A stretch of 64,000 nt of DNA from Bactericera cockerelli (GCA_024516035.1 JAMCCL010000102.1:1-64000), one strand, 5' to 3'; counted from the first letter of the stretch, positions 1 to 13,850 are shown. Made by a program: numbers and translations. Notes: generated by a model not told the origin, from the sequence alone.

Positions 1-540
1 CCCCTTCCAGGGGACAGGGAAATTTTTATATTATCTTGAAATATAATAAAAACTCGAACCCCAAACAAACCCCAAAAAAATCAAGAGGAATAGGCTTTTT
101 GTGATGCGTTGAGACAAGGGAAAAGGGTGTGATGTGACGAGGCATAGAAGGGATTCGGGAGATGGAAAAAAAAAACAGGAAAAAATACAATAAATGAGTC
201 CAGACGAAAAAAAAAAGTATGACAACCGAGAGGTAAGCTGTCTCTTTTTTGGGAGCATTACCAACAGAAGAGTTGCCTCGTATGTTCTATCTCTAAATTA
301 ATAAAAATAGTTATCATATTTGGTTAATCATTTTCGTGACATCCCCAAATACCAAACTTGTTTTCTAAATCTACGCTCAAACCGTGATTTGGGGAACCCC
401 CGACCTCGGGGTTACAAGTCCGCGCCTTATCTAAAAAAAAAAAATAAAATTTCCAAATTAAAAAAAGTACTTTTTGAACCACGTAATAAGGCGTTTTAAA
501 AATTCCATTAAAGATGTCAAATATAAACTTTTTTAAATAA
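1..540. other. AT-rich non-coding stretch with tRNA-like remnant
   Basis: No credible gene. Around 380-425 the minus strand reads like the right half of a tRNA-derived SINE (ACTTGTAACCCCGAGG followed by a damaged GGGGGTTCCCC box B). Similar damaged copies occur near 2,975-3,000 and 5,450-5,490. Long A runs make every ORF here untrustworthy. Confidence 0.4.
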
Positions 541-604
541 TACAGCAATGTTTCTGCGTTCAAGGTGTAAAATCTTGCGCTACATCCATGAAAGTGTGGG
601 GATT

Positions 605-1290
605 GCTGTAGTGTTACCTTACACCCTACCCTCTCTCTCTCTCTCTTATCTCTTTCTTATCTTCTCTTTCAGGATAGCCCCAAACTTTCTCTTCTCTTTT
701 TTTTTTCTTTTTCTTAACTCTTCCTCTTTATCTTCTTTTTCAGTCTTTGCTCCCTCTTTCTCTTTCTACCCGATCTCCCCTTTTCCTCTCTTCCTTCCAG
801 CATCTCCTTTTTTCTTCTTTTCTTCTTCTTTCCTCCTCCTTTCTCATCTACCTTCCCTTCCCTTTTATTTTCCTTCGTTCTTTCTTCTCCTTCTCTTTTC
901 TCCAGAGACCGACCTCTTCTTCTTTTATCTCTCTTCCACCCTTCCCTCTCTCTCATCAGTGCGTCCGACTAGTGTCATCTCTCTTCTCTTATTCTCTCTT
1001 TTTCTTTTTTTTCTTTGCTATTACGCTGTCCTCTCTCTCGGTTTTATTCTCTTCCTTCCTTTCTCCTCTCTCTGCTCAGGGGGTCCGCTAGTGTCACTCT
1101 CTTTCTTATTTTCTTCTCTTTTCTTTTGCTCATTACGTCTCTGCCCTCTCCCCGTTTTATCCCCCTCCCATCCTCCTTCTTTCCATTTAATCCCGGAACT
1201 TCCCCCATACTTTCCCTCCTATCTTCCTTGATTCCTTCCCCTCTCTCCTTTTCCCCCCTCTCCCATCCCCTCCCTTTTAACGGGCACAGG
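605..1290. repeat. CT-rich polypyrimidine tract
   Basis: Nearly pure C/T with short TCTCTC and TTTCTTC motifs. Long open frames on both strands translate to Ser/Leu/Phe or Arg/Lys/Glu polymers, which is what low-complexity pyrimidine DNA always gives. Not coding. Confidence 0.85.
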
Positions 1291-3570
1291 GAACAATAAA
1301 TTCTAATTCTTCCATTTCTTGCAAAATGAGTGGGGGTTTTCCATTTCTATGAAAAATATTTTGACAAATATTGACAGAGTAGTATACGTGGGGTTTTTTT
1401 AGGCAAATAAATACTAAGTGACATCTCATATAAGGTGATATCAAATTATTTTTACTTTTACAGGGAAACTGAGGTCTCCCCTGACCATCAGTATTGCTAA
1501 AAAAAGAAACTTTTCGATTAAAATACCTCGACCAGATTTTTAAAAATTTTTAGTAGTATTAACCTTTTTGATATTGATATTTTGGGCTGGTTGACGACTA
1601 TTCTTCGGGGGGATTGACTTTGCTCCCCCTGTATATTATACTGTTTTCATAATAACTATATGTGTTTAATTGTATTGTTAAAAATTTGGCTAGTATAAAT
1701 GTCACTTTAAAAATAGAAATTTTCAAACCCCATTGCTTTAAAAGCACTGGGCTTCTCTAACGTTGGAATAAGTCAATTTTATCCAAAAAATTAAAATTTT
1801 TTACAAAGACCCAAAAATCAAAATCTTTGTTTTATTCTTTTCTCTTTCTTTACCTTTTCTTTTTCTAGTTCTTATTTATGCTTTTTAAATTATTATATCT
1901 TTTTTTTTTGTTTTTTTTTTTTTTTGCAACATCCATGTTTGGCATTTAAAAACCTTTTACACATTTGTTAAAATATATGGCGCTTTGTTTTGAACTCCTG
2001 AGCACGGTCTTGTCTAGGCAGTAAAAATAAAGTATATTGTAAATTTAAATTTAAAATCCTTAGCTCTCTTATCTCAAATGATGGACAAAAACTAAATCCC
2101 CCAAAAAAAATCTTTCCCTAAATCCCCCCCCTTTACTTCTCCGGGTCGGGAAAACGATGTCTACTTGCCCTATTTTTGAAAAAAACCTTATGTATAAATA
2201 GGTTCTGTATTTAAAAATTCAAGACTATCAAAATGTCTGATCCTTTGTTTGGGTTTAAATAGACCAGGGTCGACGCGCAGGCATGTATTGTAGGGGGGGG
2301 TTACGTAAAATAAAAAAAGATTAGTAATGTGTTTTTTAGATAAACAATTTTTTTTCTCTCTCTCTATATTTTCCCTTGCCCTAACCAGCCGCCCCATTCT
2401 CTCTGTGTATATGATGATCCTGTATCAAAATTTTTCCCAAAACATGAAACTAACCCGTACGTATTATATTGTGTAACGGATTATTATGTTATAACAAACG
2501 TAATAGAGCCCAAGTTGCAATACTATTATTTTTTATCATTTATGGGGTTTTATTTTCTTTCTCACCTCTTCTCCTTTTCCTCCTCGCTCCTCTCTCTTTT
2601 CTCCCCTTTCTTCTTCCGGATCAAAATGTGCCCTTTTTAATAAACTAAATATAATAGCTAGGTTTTTATTTTATTTTTTACCTTATTTGCTTTAAAATAT
2701 AAAATACAATGAAATTTAAAAAAAAAATTCAAGATTGAACAAAGAAACAAGAACAAAAAAGAGAATTAGCTAATGTTCTACAAAAAGGGGGGGGTTTATT
2801 CCCTGTGGGATCTTTTCCCCCCAAAACCCTTTTTTAAAATATATTTTTCATTCCTGCATACGAAAGTTCTATGAAAATTTATTATGCCTAAAATTGATGA
2901 AATTCTATAGTAAAAACCAAAAAAAAGTTAAAAAAAACTAAAGTTCTCTAAAAAAAAAAATTTTGAGGTTAAAAACCCCGACCCCCGGGGTTACGAAAAA
3001 AAAGTACATTAGCTAATGAGGCTGTAAAGTCTATTTGTTTTAAATTAGACATAAATTATTACTATTTACATCTAGCAGAAATTTACTTTGTTCACAATAA
3101 AAACTTTATTTACAGCAGAAAATAAAAACCACATTAAGAGGAAAAGAGGGGAAGGAGAAGATTTTAGGGAGAGATGGGGTAGAGAAATAGATAGGGGGGC
3201 ATTTAAGGGGAAAAGAGAGAGGAAGAGAGAGAGAAATAGGGAAAGCAGCCATGCACATATGACAAAACCTCTGTAATCCTTTCATTTTCGGGAAAAAAAG
3301 TCGTGGTTTTTGTACGAATTCATTTCGAGAGAAACAAACGAACAAACATGGTACAGAAATAGATTTTGATTAAAAAATAATTGAGAACAAACAATTGAAA
3401 TAATGTCGTCCAAAAAAAGAGGTTTTAAATAACCCAAAATCTTTTTGGTTCATTGGGGGTGCCTCAGCAGCTTTTGTGGGGTCTGGTTCAACCCCGTTTA
3501 GCAAAATTTTAGCAAATTTATTTTCCCGTAATTGGATTTCATTTGAATGAGACAAATATTATTTTTTTTT
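1291..3570. other. No gene seen; AT-rich, homopolymer-rich
   Basis: Mixed AT-rich sequence with many A and T runs and short purine patches (3,130-3,245). I see no domain, splice structure or repeat family beyond the damaged tRNA-like patch near 2,975. Confidence 0.5.
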
Positions 3571-3574
3571 TTTA

Positions 3575-3800
3575 AATACTTTATTAGTATAAGGACTATG
3601 TACAATACAAAAAATTTATCTTAAAAAAAAATAAAAATGGAAAAAATAAAAAACAAAAAAAAAAAAAAAATAATAAAAAAAAAAAAAAAATTTAGCCCCT
3701 AACTAATGGCGGGGTTATTGCCTATGGCCATCTCTTCCACCCAATCCTTTTTGTTATACATCGTAAAAAACCCAAACATGTGAAAGGTGTGGGTGGGGAA
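3575..3800 (-). repeat. Dispersed repeat, copy 1
   Basis: The block ending in TAATGGCGGGGTTATTGCC and ATCTCTTCCACCCAATCC recurs at 4,284-4,345 in damaged form. It follows an A/T-rich tail that could be the 3' end of a retroelement lying on the minus strand. On the minus strand a short frame reads WVEEMAIGNNPAIS then stop, which may be the last codons of a non-LTR ORF. The family is not identified. Confidence 0.35.
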
Positions 3801-4149
3801 CGTTAAACAGATGCGGTAATGTTTTTTCAACAATTCTTTTTTTCTCGACAAGAACGGGTGACCTTGGCGTTTGCACTACTACCCCCGTGTTTTTCCGTGC
3901 TCTATCGAGGGAAAAAATGTCAACGGTTTTACGCCCGAAGTTCCCTCTCCACACGGAGGTTTTCCAGGGAAATACACGGGGGAAACCGTAGCAAAAATAT
4001 TTTATTTACCTCAGTGGTCGTTACCTATCATGGGGTTTCATATTAAGAGATACGGGGGGCTTTCTATCCGGTAATATCGCTTCCATATAACCCCTTTTCC
4101 AGGGCCCTTTTTCCGTGAACTTTTAAATTCAAACATTTAAAATTTTTTT

Positions 4150-4345
4150 GTTAATCTTTTTTACTAGGAAAGGGACATAAGGACAAAATTTATGTACAAA
4201 AAAATTATTTTAAAAATTAAAATACAAAATTTAAAACATATAATCAAGAAAAGAAAAATAAACAAATAGTTTAAAAAAAATACAGAGTCCTAACTAAAGG
4301 GCGGGGTTATTGCCTTGGGCAATCTCTTCCCCCAACCCTTTTTTT
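4150..4345 (-). repeat. Dispersed repeat, copy 2
   Basis: Second copy of the repeat at 3,575-3,800, again after an A/T-rich tail. Differences from copy 1 are mostly isolated bases converted to the neighbouring base (TAATGG becomes TAAAGGG, TCCACCC becomes TCCCCCC), which fits consensus error better than divergence. Confidence 0.35.
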
Positions 4346-6440
4346 ATGTTCATCATTGTTTTTTTCTTACAATATCACAACCAATAGCACAAAAATTTTT
4401 ATTTCCCCCCTTAAAAAGTCACTGTGATACTGCGTCCCCGGGGGCCCGGCCCTATACTTTTTTTTCCCTATCATCTGTACACAAAAGAGGCTTGCCGTAA
4501 ATCATTTCAGGCCTAAATTGGGCGACACCCAGTTTTTAAATATTCATATGTATATACGTGGTCCTTTGGGGCTTGGGCCCCCCCTCAAATATATGCATGC
4601 AGTAAGAACCTCTCAAAAAAATTTAAAATGATTTCTTTTTGATTTTCACCACCCCTTTTGATAATGAATCCCAACCCGTCACTGATGGTTAAACCTGCCA
4701 AACGTTTCGATCTTTTTTTTTCGAATTTTATTATTTTAAACTTTTTTTATTTTTATTTAAAATCACAGCAACAGACCTCCAAGTGATCTCTTGCCGGTTC
4801 TTTTCTGTTTTTTTTTTTTTTTTTAAGTTTTAAAAATATCATCAAAAGTAGTTTTTGAAACTTTATTTTGACCAAAATTTTTGAAATTTTTGCGCGAATT
4901 GGGGGAAATGTGAGTTTTTTCAACTTTTGTTTTTTCGATAAAATATTTCCGCTTCCCACCCCCCTAGTATTTTTAAAAAATTTTGGGTTTTTAAAAACAT
5001 CGCTACGAACCTCGGGGGCATTGCCGCCTATTGGAACATATGTCTTTCCTCCCTGTTATTATTTTATCACATTTTTTTTTACAGTGTGTGTGTGGTTTTT
5101 TGGGGTGTGGTGTTTGCTGCATTGCGGGTGTATACCCAAATTTCCTTCTTGCCCAAAAATTTAAAATAATATGGGAAAAGGCGGTGTACCGCGGGGTTAA
5201 AAATACGAAAAATTCCCTTTTAAAACTCTGGCTCTCACTAAATTGTGATACTAAACACAAAAAAATAATTAATATTATTTAAATTAATTATAAAATTATT
5301 ATATCCTGTCTTTTGAAATCTCCATGCAATCATAAGTAACCCTTTTGTATTATTTAAAAATAAAGTTAATTTCATCATATTTTGTTCCCAATCGTGATAT
5401 CACAATATTAAACTCGCTTTTCAAAGTTTTTTACTCAATTGGAATTTGAACCCCGAACCCGATTACAAGTTTAGTCCGCCCCTTATAAATAAAGCTATGG
5501 GGTTTTCGCTCCTTTGTTTTTTTCACAAAATATACAGTTATACACTAAAGTCCATACTTGAAATTTTTTTTTTCAATTAAAGTTTACAAATTTCCTCCTT
5601 GCCCCACGAATTTTTTTACCGAGATTAAAAGAAAATTTTCTAAGAAAAATATCAAGAGGCTTCAGTACCTCGCAAAATGCGGTGATACAATGGTAAAGGC
5701 CTTTTTGGGCATCCCCATAAAAAAAACCATCTTTTCCAAAAAAAAATTTTCTTTTTGTACAAGAAGGTTCGGTTCAAGTTTTCCATTTCCAGAGTTTTTG
5801 AATTCTCGTTTTCCCCCTTCCAAATAAATCTTTTTTATTATTTTTATTTATAAAACATTTGGATCAAGCTTTATTTAATCTTTTATATAAAAGAACATGG
5901 TAAAAAGTTAGAAAATAAATATAAACAAAGCCTGTAAAGGTTGAAAAACCCTTTGGGCATTCTTTGAATTATTTAAAAAAATTGTGAGATTACATTGACC
6001 ATGTTGTACCCCTTCCCCCATTTTTAAACCTCGGAGGGGGCAAAAACGCCATATGTGAAATTGGGTTTAAAAGTGCCTAGGTTAAAAAAAATAAAAACTG
6101 CTTACACTATTATAATTTTTAAAGTACACTTTTTTTTAAATTTTACGTCTCTTTATCATCAGTCTCATTCGAGACGAGATGTTACTTCAATTTGCTGGAA
6201 ATTAAAATGTCCACATTAACTCCCCAGCCTTTGTTTAGGCAGGGGTAGCCAGCATTATGGAGTTCGAACCGGGGGACACCACCAGACTTTACCTTGCTGC
6301 GTGGTTAACCAGCGACACTGGGGGAAACGTAAAATTTTTTTAAAAGAAAATTTTTTGAACACAATTTTTTCAAGGAAATGATTTGAAGCCATGCCCTTTT
6401 CCCCATGCAAGGCACATATTGTAGATTCTTCTTCTTCTTC
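4346..6440. other. No gene seen
   Basis: AT-rich sequence with frequent homopolymers. A damaged tRNA-like patch lies near 5,445-5,490, and another (minus-strand box B, GAGTTCGAACCGG) near 6,262-6,280. Nothing else can be assigned. Confidence 0.4.
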
Positions 6441-6469
6441 TTAATTTTTGTCTCTATAATAAAACGAAA

Positions 6470-6640
6470 TCTGTACGTACCCGGCTGACTACGCCCCTCT
6501 TAGGGGTGTCTGTTGACGATACGACAGCCCAAAGGGGTAACGATATTGAAATTTTAGAGAGTTGACCCCCCTAAACCACCTCAAACTAAAGAAAACTATC
6601 AAATTGAAATACTACAGGGTCTTTAAGTTGTCGAACTAGC
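6470..6640. repeat. Dispersed repeat shared with the carboxypeptidase intron
   Basis: The order of blocks CTCTTAGG, TCTGTT, CGATATTGAAATTTT, AGAGTTGACCCC, AAAACTATCAAA matches 23,764-23,900 in the same orientation. Both lie in non-coding DNA, so this is an interspersed repeat of unknown class. A related piece ending in GGCGACAAAGT is at 7,903-7,930 and again at 23,958-23,980. Confidence 0.45.
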
Positions 6641-8200
6641 TAATAGAGCGCGCCATACGCGCGGTTTGTTTTAAAAAATTTTTTGTACTAACGGCATCAG
6701 TCAGGTTATGATTTGTCCCTTTTCTTTATTTTTTTTTCTCTAAGCTATTAAAAATTTTTAGTGAAGCTTTATTGTTTACTTTTAAAATATGGTAAAAATG
6801 AGTTTGGGCGCTTATCAAATACTGTGTTTTGATGGGAAAAAAATATGTGGAAGCTAAAAAAGGGTTTAAAAGTTTTTACCCAAATGATTGTCCATCAAAA
6901 GGAACAATTTTTGGGGGGTATAAAAATTTTAAAAAAGTGGTAAACATCCACCGAAGACAAAGCCCGCCAGGACGTCCTTTGAGGGGCAAACCCAAAAAAA
7001 CCTAAAAAAAGTGCTGAAAATCGTGAAGCTGATCGCAAAGGTTTTAAAGTTAAAAGAGATAGTTGACACTCTACAATTTAAAAGGTCGTTTTTAAAAATT
7101 TTACATAAGAATTGGGATATGCAGAGCTTTTGTCCAAGGGGGTGCCGCTTTTTACTGACAGTTGAACCAAAAAAAAACAACGTTTTTAGATTCGAGCATT
7201 GTTTGGAGCTGTTTAACAGAGACAAAAGGATTTTTTCCGCCGATATAAAAACGAGGATAGACGTGGATACACCACTATACCCCGGAATCGAAATAGCGTC
7301 AGCCAAGGACGGAGAGGGCGAACCCGCCAAAGCGTCCAAAGACAAAAAAACAGGGGGGGAAGGTAGGGGCCTCATATTTTGGGCCCAAATGGATTTTGCT
7401 GATTGATTTTTCCCCAAAAGGTCGAAGAAAAACTGACTATACATTGCCTTTATTGGATCGGTTGAATACGCTTTTCAAACAAAAAAAGGCCCCCATGGCA
7501 AGGAAAAACCACTCTTTCACCAAGAAAACGCCCCAACCCCAAAAGTCACGGGAAAACGTGGAAAAAATTGAAGGATTTGCGATTTGAATTGCTCCCACAC
7601 CCCTTTTCACCACCTGGCCCATCTGACCACCTCTTTTCCCAAGCCCTGAAAAAAAAGCCCCGGGAAAAAAAAAAATTCGATCGATTAATAGTCGCCATGA
7701 AGCCATTTTGAGGCAAAAATACAAAAACTTTACAAAATGGGAATCGAAAAATTGGAAAAGCGCGGAATAATTGTTTTCCCAAAATGGAGACTAGTTGATG
7801 ATCAGGTAAAATTTTCCCAAAAAAAAACCTTTCCTTTTTCCATTTTGTTATCTATTACCTTTTCAAGTAGGACACCACCAGGGGAAAAAAACCTTTAAGG
7901 CGACAAAGTCCCGGGTTTCAGTGTGGACCTATTTTCCCAGTTTGGGGAAAAATAAATGAAACCAGTTACATTTCTCTTTTAAATTTGAGTCTTTTTTTTC
8001 ATTGTGAAACTAGTTTAAATTTGGGGTCATCGATTTGGTGTATAAAATATCAAGGACCCTGGATTTGATATTTTTGTTTGTTCGGCAGGGGGGGAATGGG
8101 TTTTGGCGGATGGTGACTCGGGAAAAAATTTTTTCATATCAACCAGGGGGACAGAGAAAAACCCAGTGGCGTACTTTTGTGTGTCCTTGGGGCCCTCTTT
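6641..8200. other. No convincing gene
   Basis: The region around 6,930-7,450 has open frames on both strands of up to about 170 codons, but neither translation resembles a known family and the sequence is homopolymer-damaged. I see no start context, splice sites or domain motifs that would support a gene. Confidence 0.4.
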
Positions 8201-8204
8201 TCTT

Positions 8205-9480
8205 TCGCCTCCACCCAACTATGTTATCTTCTTTTTTTGTCCCCTTTTCTTTCCCCTTCTCCCCCTCTTTTAACCATTCCTGTCTCTCTTTTTCCCGTTT
8301 TTCGCTCTTTTTTTAAGTCGTGGTTGGTAATTCTTGGCAGCCGGCTCAAAATCTACCCGTGACTTGACAAGTTATCCTCCCACATAAAATAATTACGTTC
8401 AATTACTGCGGGAGTAATGGGACTTATTTTCTAAGTCGCCGCAGTAAATTCCATTTTAAATTATTAAATTTATTTTCACCCTCGAAGTTTTTAGAAAAAT
8501 TTGTAAAATTAAATTTCTTCTCCATTTTCTTTCCTTTTATCTCTTTTTCCAAAGACTCTTCTCTTTCTATTATCACTTCTCTACCTCCCCTTTTTTCTTT
8601 TAACCCCCTCTCCATTTCTTATATTTCCCCTCACTTAGTTTGCTTTTCCCTTAGCTTTTTTTGCCGGCCCTTCTCACTTCCCCCTTCTTTCCCAGTTCCA
8701 TTCCACCCCTTTTTGTTTCCATTGCATTCCCTTCGACATTTTCCTTATATAGGTTTTCTTTATTTCCCAAAGAAAAACGTTTATCTCTTTCTTTCAGGAT
8801 AAAAAAAGGAGTTGTATTTTTTTTTTTTCCTCCCCTACATTTTTCCCTTTCCTCTCCCCTCATTTTCCTTTTATCTCCCCTTTTAAACTTTCCCTTCCCT
8901 TCCCACATTAATCCTTTTCTCTCCCCTATATATTTACCTCTCCCCGTATTATTTCTTCTCTTCCCTTATTAATTCCTTTTCACTCCTATATATTATTTTA
9001 TTTCCCCCCCTAAATTTTTCCCTTTTCTTCCCCTTATCTTTTTCCCCTTTTTCCTCCTACATTATTCCTTTCCTCTCCCCTTATTACTTTTCTCTCCCCC
9101 CTAATTATTCCTGCCCCTTCTTTTCAGAACCCTTTTCCCCTTTTTTACATTATTCCTTTCTCTCTCCTCTGCTTTATGCTTTCTCCCTCCCTACATTATT
9201 CTTTTCCCTCCCCTCTTATTTCTTCTATTCATTCTCCTCCCCTTTCTTATTATTCTCTCCTATTTTCTCTCCCCCCTCTGTTTCTCCTTTATTTACTTTC
9301 CTTCCTTGATCAATTGCTTTTGTTTTTCCCTGCAGAAGCAATTCAATTTCCTCTTCCCTCCTTCTCTTCTTCTTTTTTCCCTTTTCTTCTTCTTTTTTAC
9401 TTTATTTTGATATTTTCTTCTTTCATCTTTCCAATAATTTTTCTTTTTGTGTTCCCTCTCTCTCTCTCCCTTTTCATCTT
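8205..9480. repeat. CT-rich polypyrimidine tract
   Basis: Long C/T-rich region, dominated by CCCCTT, TTCTCTCCCC and similar strings. Open frames translate to low-complexity Ser/Pro/Phe/Leu and are compositional artefacts. A 100-bp AT-rich interruption lies near 8,370-8,470. Confidence 0.8.
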
Positions 9481-10485
9481 GGATTTTGTCCTTGTCTATT
9501 GTAAAGTTTTGGAACCAAAAAAATTACTCTTGTGGGGAAAAAAGGAAGAAGGCTTTTATTTTTCCAAAAAAGCTGGATATTATGAGTTAAAAAACCCCTA
9601 ATTGGCTTTGTTTCAACCCTTAAATGAAAAAATTTGAAAAACTTTAAATAAACAAAACACAAAAGAAATAAAATTTAAGGCTTCCCCCGTTCTACTTACC
9701 CCCTTATTATATTTTTTTTGTTCATTTATTCTCTCTTATGCCCCCAAGTTTTCTTGTTTCCTCGATCAAACAAATAATAGTTCTACTGTTTTTTTTCATG
9801 GAGACGAACCAGTTTGAAATTTAATCTTAAAAAGGGGTAAATAAAAAAAAGGAGTTTGTGATTAGAACGAATGAGGTGTGCCTTAATTTTTTTTTTCTTT
9901 TTTTTGGGGAGTTCTCCCGCCAACGCCCGTTTCGTTTGATTTCCTTAAAAAAAGATATCTTACTTTATCTTCCTTCACAATATCTGTTCTTTCCTTCCTT
10001 CTACCCTCTCCTTTTTTTTCCTCTTTTCTCCCCCACGAAACCAAAGTTGCACAGGAAATTAATTGTTATGTATTTACTACTCAAAACAATTGTTTTCAAA
10101 TCCAAACAATTCGATAAAAATAAATGGGTTTTTCTTCGTTTCCCAAGTGCTCATTTTTTGTTTAAATGGGGTCAAACTATTTTGTACATTTCTGTTACGG
10201 GTTCACTCATTACCTCGGGGGAAAAAATTTTGTAGCGCTTTGATGGAATAATCCGACCATTAAAATTTGATACTAAATTTATTGTGAAAATCGTGTTGAT
10301 TAAAATTAATATTTGAGTTTGTAATTGTCCTGCAATAATTTATGTATGATTTTATTTGCGGTGAAGCACGGGGCTCTTCACAAAGTTTGGGGGTCGCAGC
10401 ATTCTAAGGCCTCTTTCACATTTCGAATTTTTCTATTCATTAATTTCTTTTTACTTGGTAAGCCGCCACAGGTCGTTACTCATAA
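9481..10485. other. No gene seen
   Basis: AT-rich, with T and A runs. No recognisable domain, RNA gene or repeat relation found. Confidence 0.4.
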
Positions 10486-10494
10486 GTAATACTT

Positions 10495-10630
10495 TTTTTT
10501 CCTCACGGGTATGATGGACCCTGAACATCCCAAAGTCCAGATCAGAAAAATCCTGCCCGCTGGGATCGAACCCAGGTCACCATGCGTGCAATGCCTAGCG
10601 GGGCTAACTCACTCTGTCCCGGTGGTTTAC
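10495..10630 (-). mobile_element. tRNA-derived SINE, damaged copy
   Basis: On the minus strand the box B string GGGTTCGATCCCAGCGGG follows a box A-like segment. The same family, much better preserved, is at 38,310-38,470. Shared landmarks include GGTGGACCCCGA/ATGGACCCTGA, the CGCTGGGA(A)TCGAACCC block and GACTCGCTCTG/AACTCACTCTG. Confidence 0.6.
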
Positions 10631-10979
10631 TGCAATAATTTATTCATGTTCTTAAAGTCATAAATTCTCTGCTATAAAAATAATTTATATTTTGTTCAAA
10701 ATAAAAAGTTGTCTTTCAAAAAATTCGGGAAAAATAAAATTTTCCCAAATGCAAAAAAAAAATGAAAAAAAAAAGAATTTCCCCAAAGTTATGGTTATTA
10801 CTGTATTGTCAAAGAAGAAACCTTTAACATATATTTTTTTTTTTAATTTACGGAATTCGTGCCCATTTAACAAAAAACGCGATTTTATATTTAAAAAAAA
10901 AACCTATGAAAAAACTAGTAGATCCCTTAAAATTTCCCTTAAACTCTAAATTTTTTATTATTTTTTTGCTCTAATTTTT

Positions 10980-11540
10980 GAGGGTTCTTGGTTTTTTTTC
11001 ATTTGTGTTTTTTAGATTTTATGTTTTTTCCCTTTTGACCTCCCCTTCTTTTACTCTGCTTATGCGTTTTTTATACAGTCTTCATTTCACCTTTTCCTAT
11101 CTCTCTCTTCCTCATTTTTCTCTCTCTCCCCTCTCTCGAATGCTTCTCTTTCTCGCCTCTTATTTTTCTTCTTTTTTTTTCCCTTATCTACCCTTTTTTT
11201 TGTCATTACACTATTACACCCATTTTTTACTTTCTTCCTTTTCATCATAATTTCTTCTCTCTTATTTTGTCCCTCTCTCTCTCCTCTTTTTCTCTCTCTC
11301 TCTCTCTCTTTCCAATGTTTTCCTTTTTTTCGTCTCTCAATCCCTTCTTTTTCCCTCATATAAAATTTCTTCTTATTTCATCCCCTTATCTTTTTTTCCA
11401 TCTATCTACTCTTTTTGTCTTTACCCTCTTCTCTTTTTCTCTCCCCCCTCCCTCCCGCCCCTCTCCTCTCTCTCCCCTCTTCTCACTCTCTTCTTTTTTC
11501 TGTCCCTTTCTCTATCGCAATGTCTTATTTTGTTGATCAA
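10980..11540. repeat. CT-rich polypyrimidine tract
   Basis: C/T-rich low-complexity DNA including a (CT)n stretch around 11,275-11,310. Not coding. Confidence 0.8.
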
Positions 11541-13850
11541 ATTTTTTTCCCCCGTAATGACTTTCGCCATTTCATCAGCGTGCCCTGAGACTTTTTGTGC
11601 AGCGTGTGGGTTCGTAACAGACGGGGGGTCTACAGGTTAAAGACCCGGGTTCACGGATTTGCCCTGGCGAACCCAGGAAAAAAAAAAAGGCAATTTTTAT
11701 TTATAGCACTTTAAATGTTTTTTCCCACTTTCAATAATAATTCTTTAAAAATTTTATTTTTATCCATAGAAAACAAAACTATCCCATCCAAAAAGATTCT
11801 ATGATATAAATTTGAGTAAAATTTTTAGTGTAACTTCCTCTTTCTCTCTTTCTCCCTCTCTCTCCCCCCCCCCCCTCTCCCCTCTCCTTCATCCTTTCTC
11901 TCCCCCTCTCTTTACCCCTTCCCCTTTTTAGCACAGAAAGCTTAAGATACATGAGGTACTATAATGTTGTTTGAGAAGTGAATCAGTTTTTTTAAAAGGA
12001 TATTTTTTTTGAGTATTTCACGGGGCCCCAAAAAAAAATTTTTCAAAAAATCTAAGAAAAATTTAAAAATGTTTTTTACCGAAAATAAACGTGGAAATTT
12101 TATGAAATCGAATTTTGAAATAATCTCGGGTGTCGTTCTGTGAAAAAAAAATACTTTTGTGGGTGGAAAATTGAAAAAACTGAGTGGAGCACTTCACAAA
12201 AAAATTTTAAAATGTTCACCCAAAAACTAGCTTCGACCCTTTCAGATAAAAGGAATAAAAACTTGGTAATAATGGGTGGTAAAAAGAAAAAAGATTGAGT
12301 TGGCAATAGTGAGATCTTTTCATTTAAATTAAGGAAGCAAAAAGGGCGAGAATTTTTTAAATGGGATGGGCAGGGGGCCTTACATAATTTAAAAAAAAAA
12401 AAACTGAAACCATGCAACCTTTTAAAAAGATTTTTTTAATTTATTGTTGAAAATAAAAAAATGTTTGTTATTAAAAAAAAAAAAATGAAAATACTGTCTC
12501 GAGTTTTTTCAATGATGTTGTAATCCCAAAAAAACCCCCGTCTTTGTGGGAAACTAACTTTGGTAGAAGAGATTAAAGGGGGTAAAAACCCCCGTCGTCC
12601 AGGTGGTTTTTTTCTTTTACTTATTCTTTTTTTTATTTTTCTAGTTGTAATAAAACAAAATAGGGCGAAAATGGTCAGAAATTTAAAAAACACTGAAAAT
12701 TTGGACAAAAAACTTCCTCGTGATTGCTTACATTGTAAAACTGCCAATTTTGAGATTTTATAGAAAAATTACTTGTATCCCAAAATGGCCAACCGTTTCT
12801 TCAAATTTTTTTATATGGTAAATATCGTTTTTTACATTCTAAATTCCAAAAAAATTCTATATCGGCAAGTCGTGGTCCTTATTTTTTTATTTTTTTTGTC
12901 CAAAAATTTCGGATTTCTTAAATTCAGAGCAAATTAAAAATTTTTTAAAAAAAAATATAAATTTAAAATAGTAAAAAAAAATATCATATTCTTACAAAAT
13001 TTCATCGAAATGGGTCAGTGGTAGGCGCAGGTCTTTTTCACCCAAAAACCGCGGGAATGAATTCGTAAATTTTTAAAATGGGACCATCTACAAAATGTCT
13101 CCTAAAAAGTGTGCAAAATTTCTTCAAAATCGGTCGGTAGTTTCCGAATTTTGCGCGTTACAATGTCGTTTTAACAGACCGACAACGGACAAAAACCAAA
13201 TTTTCAGAGGTTTAAAAACGCCAAAAATTTGGGAAAATGAATTTTTTTTAAAAAACAAACCAATCTTGATTTCAAATATTAAAATTTCTGGAAAAAAAAA
13301 AGTAAAAACAAATTTTAACAATGTTTTTAATTTTTTTGTCCCCCAATGAAAAGACGATGGAGGCGAGAAATTTTGGTCAAAAGCTCGGTCAATCACACAA
13401 GAACTGGGAACCTGGAGGTCGATGGTTCGAGTCCTAAGCGAGGAAAAATTTTAGGAAAGGTGGGTTTTGAGTGATTGGACATGACTTTTGTGATAAACGG
13501 ATAACCGCTTTGAGATGAAAAGAGCGTCCCCCCGTTTTTGCGGGCCGAGGCGGGCCCTGAAAGGGAAAAAACCTTTTCCCCGGGGGTTTTGTGGGGAAAA
13601 AAATTTTTTTTTAACAAAAAAAAGTTCCTTTCAAATTCCCCTTTGGTTTGGGTTTTACGTTTGTTGGTCATGGTCAGGGGGGTCGGGTTTTTTTTTTTAG
13701 AGATGGAAAATTGGGCCCCAAAAAATGAACAAAAAAATTTTTTTTGTTTTTTACCTGGTAAACCAACCATCGAAAACCATTTTAAGAACATTAAAAGTGA
13801 AAAAGGTTTTAATTAAATTGGCTTTTGATTGTGCCTTGATTTGATTTTTT
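11541..13850. other. AT-rich stretch with one tRNA-like element
   Basis: A further short CT-rich patch is at 11,838-11,932. Around 13,391-13,440 a box B-like GGTTCGAGTCC follows 30 bases of tRNA-like sequence, suggesting another SINE head on the plus strand. I see no gene. Confidence 0.4.

Noticed and set aside
548..1299. Long Ser/Phe/Leu open frames (up to 227 codons)
   Set aside because: They lie wholly in CT-rich DNA, overlap in several phases, and have no domain, so they are compositional.
6929..7444. Overlapping open frames on both strands, up to 171 codons
   Set aside because: No family resemblance, and the sequence quality is poor; neither strand has convincing start or splice context.
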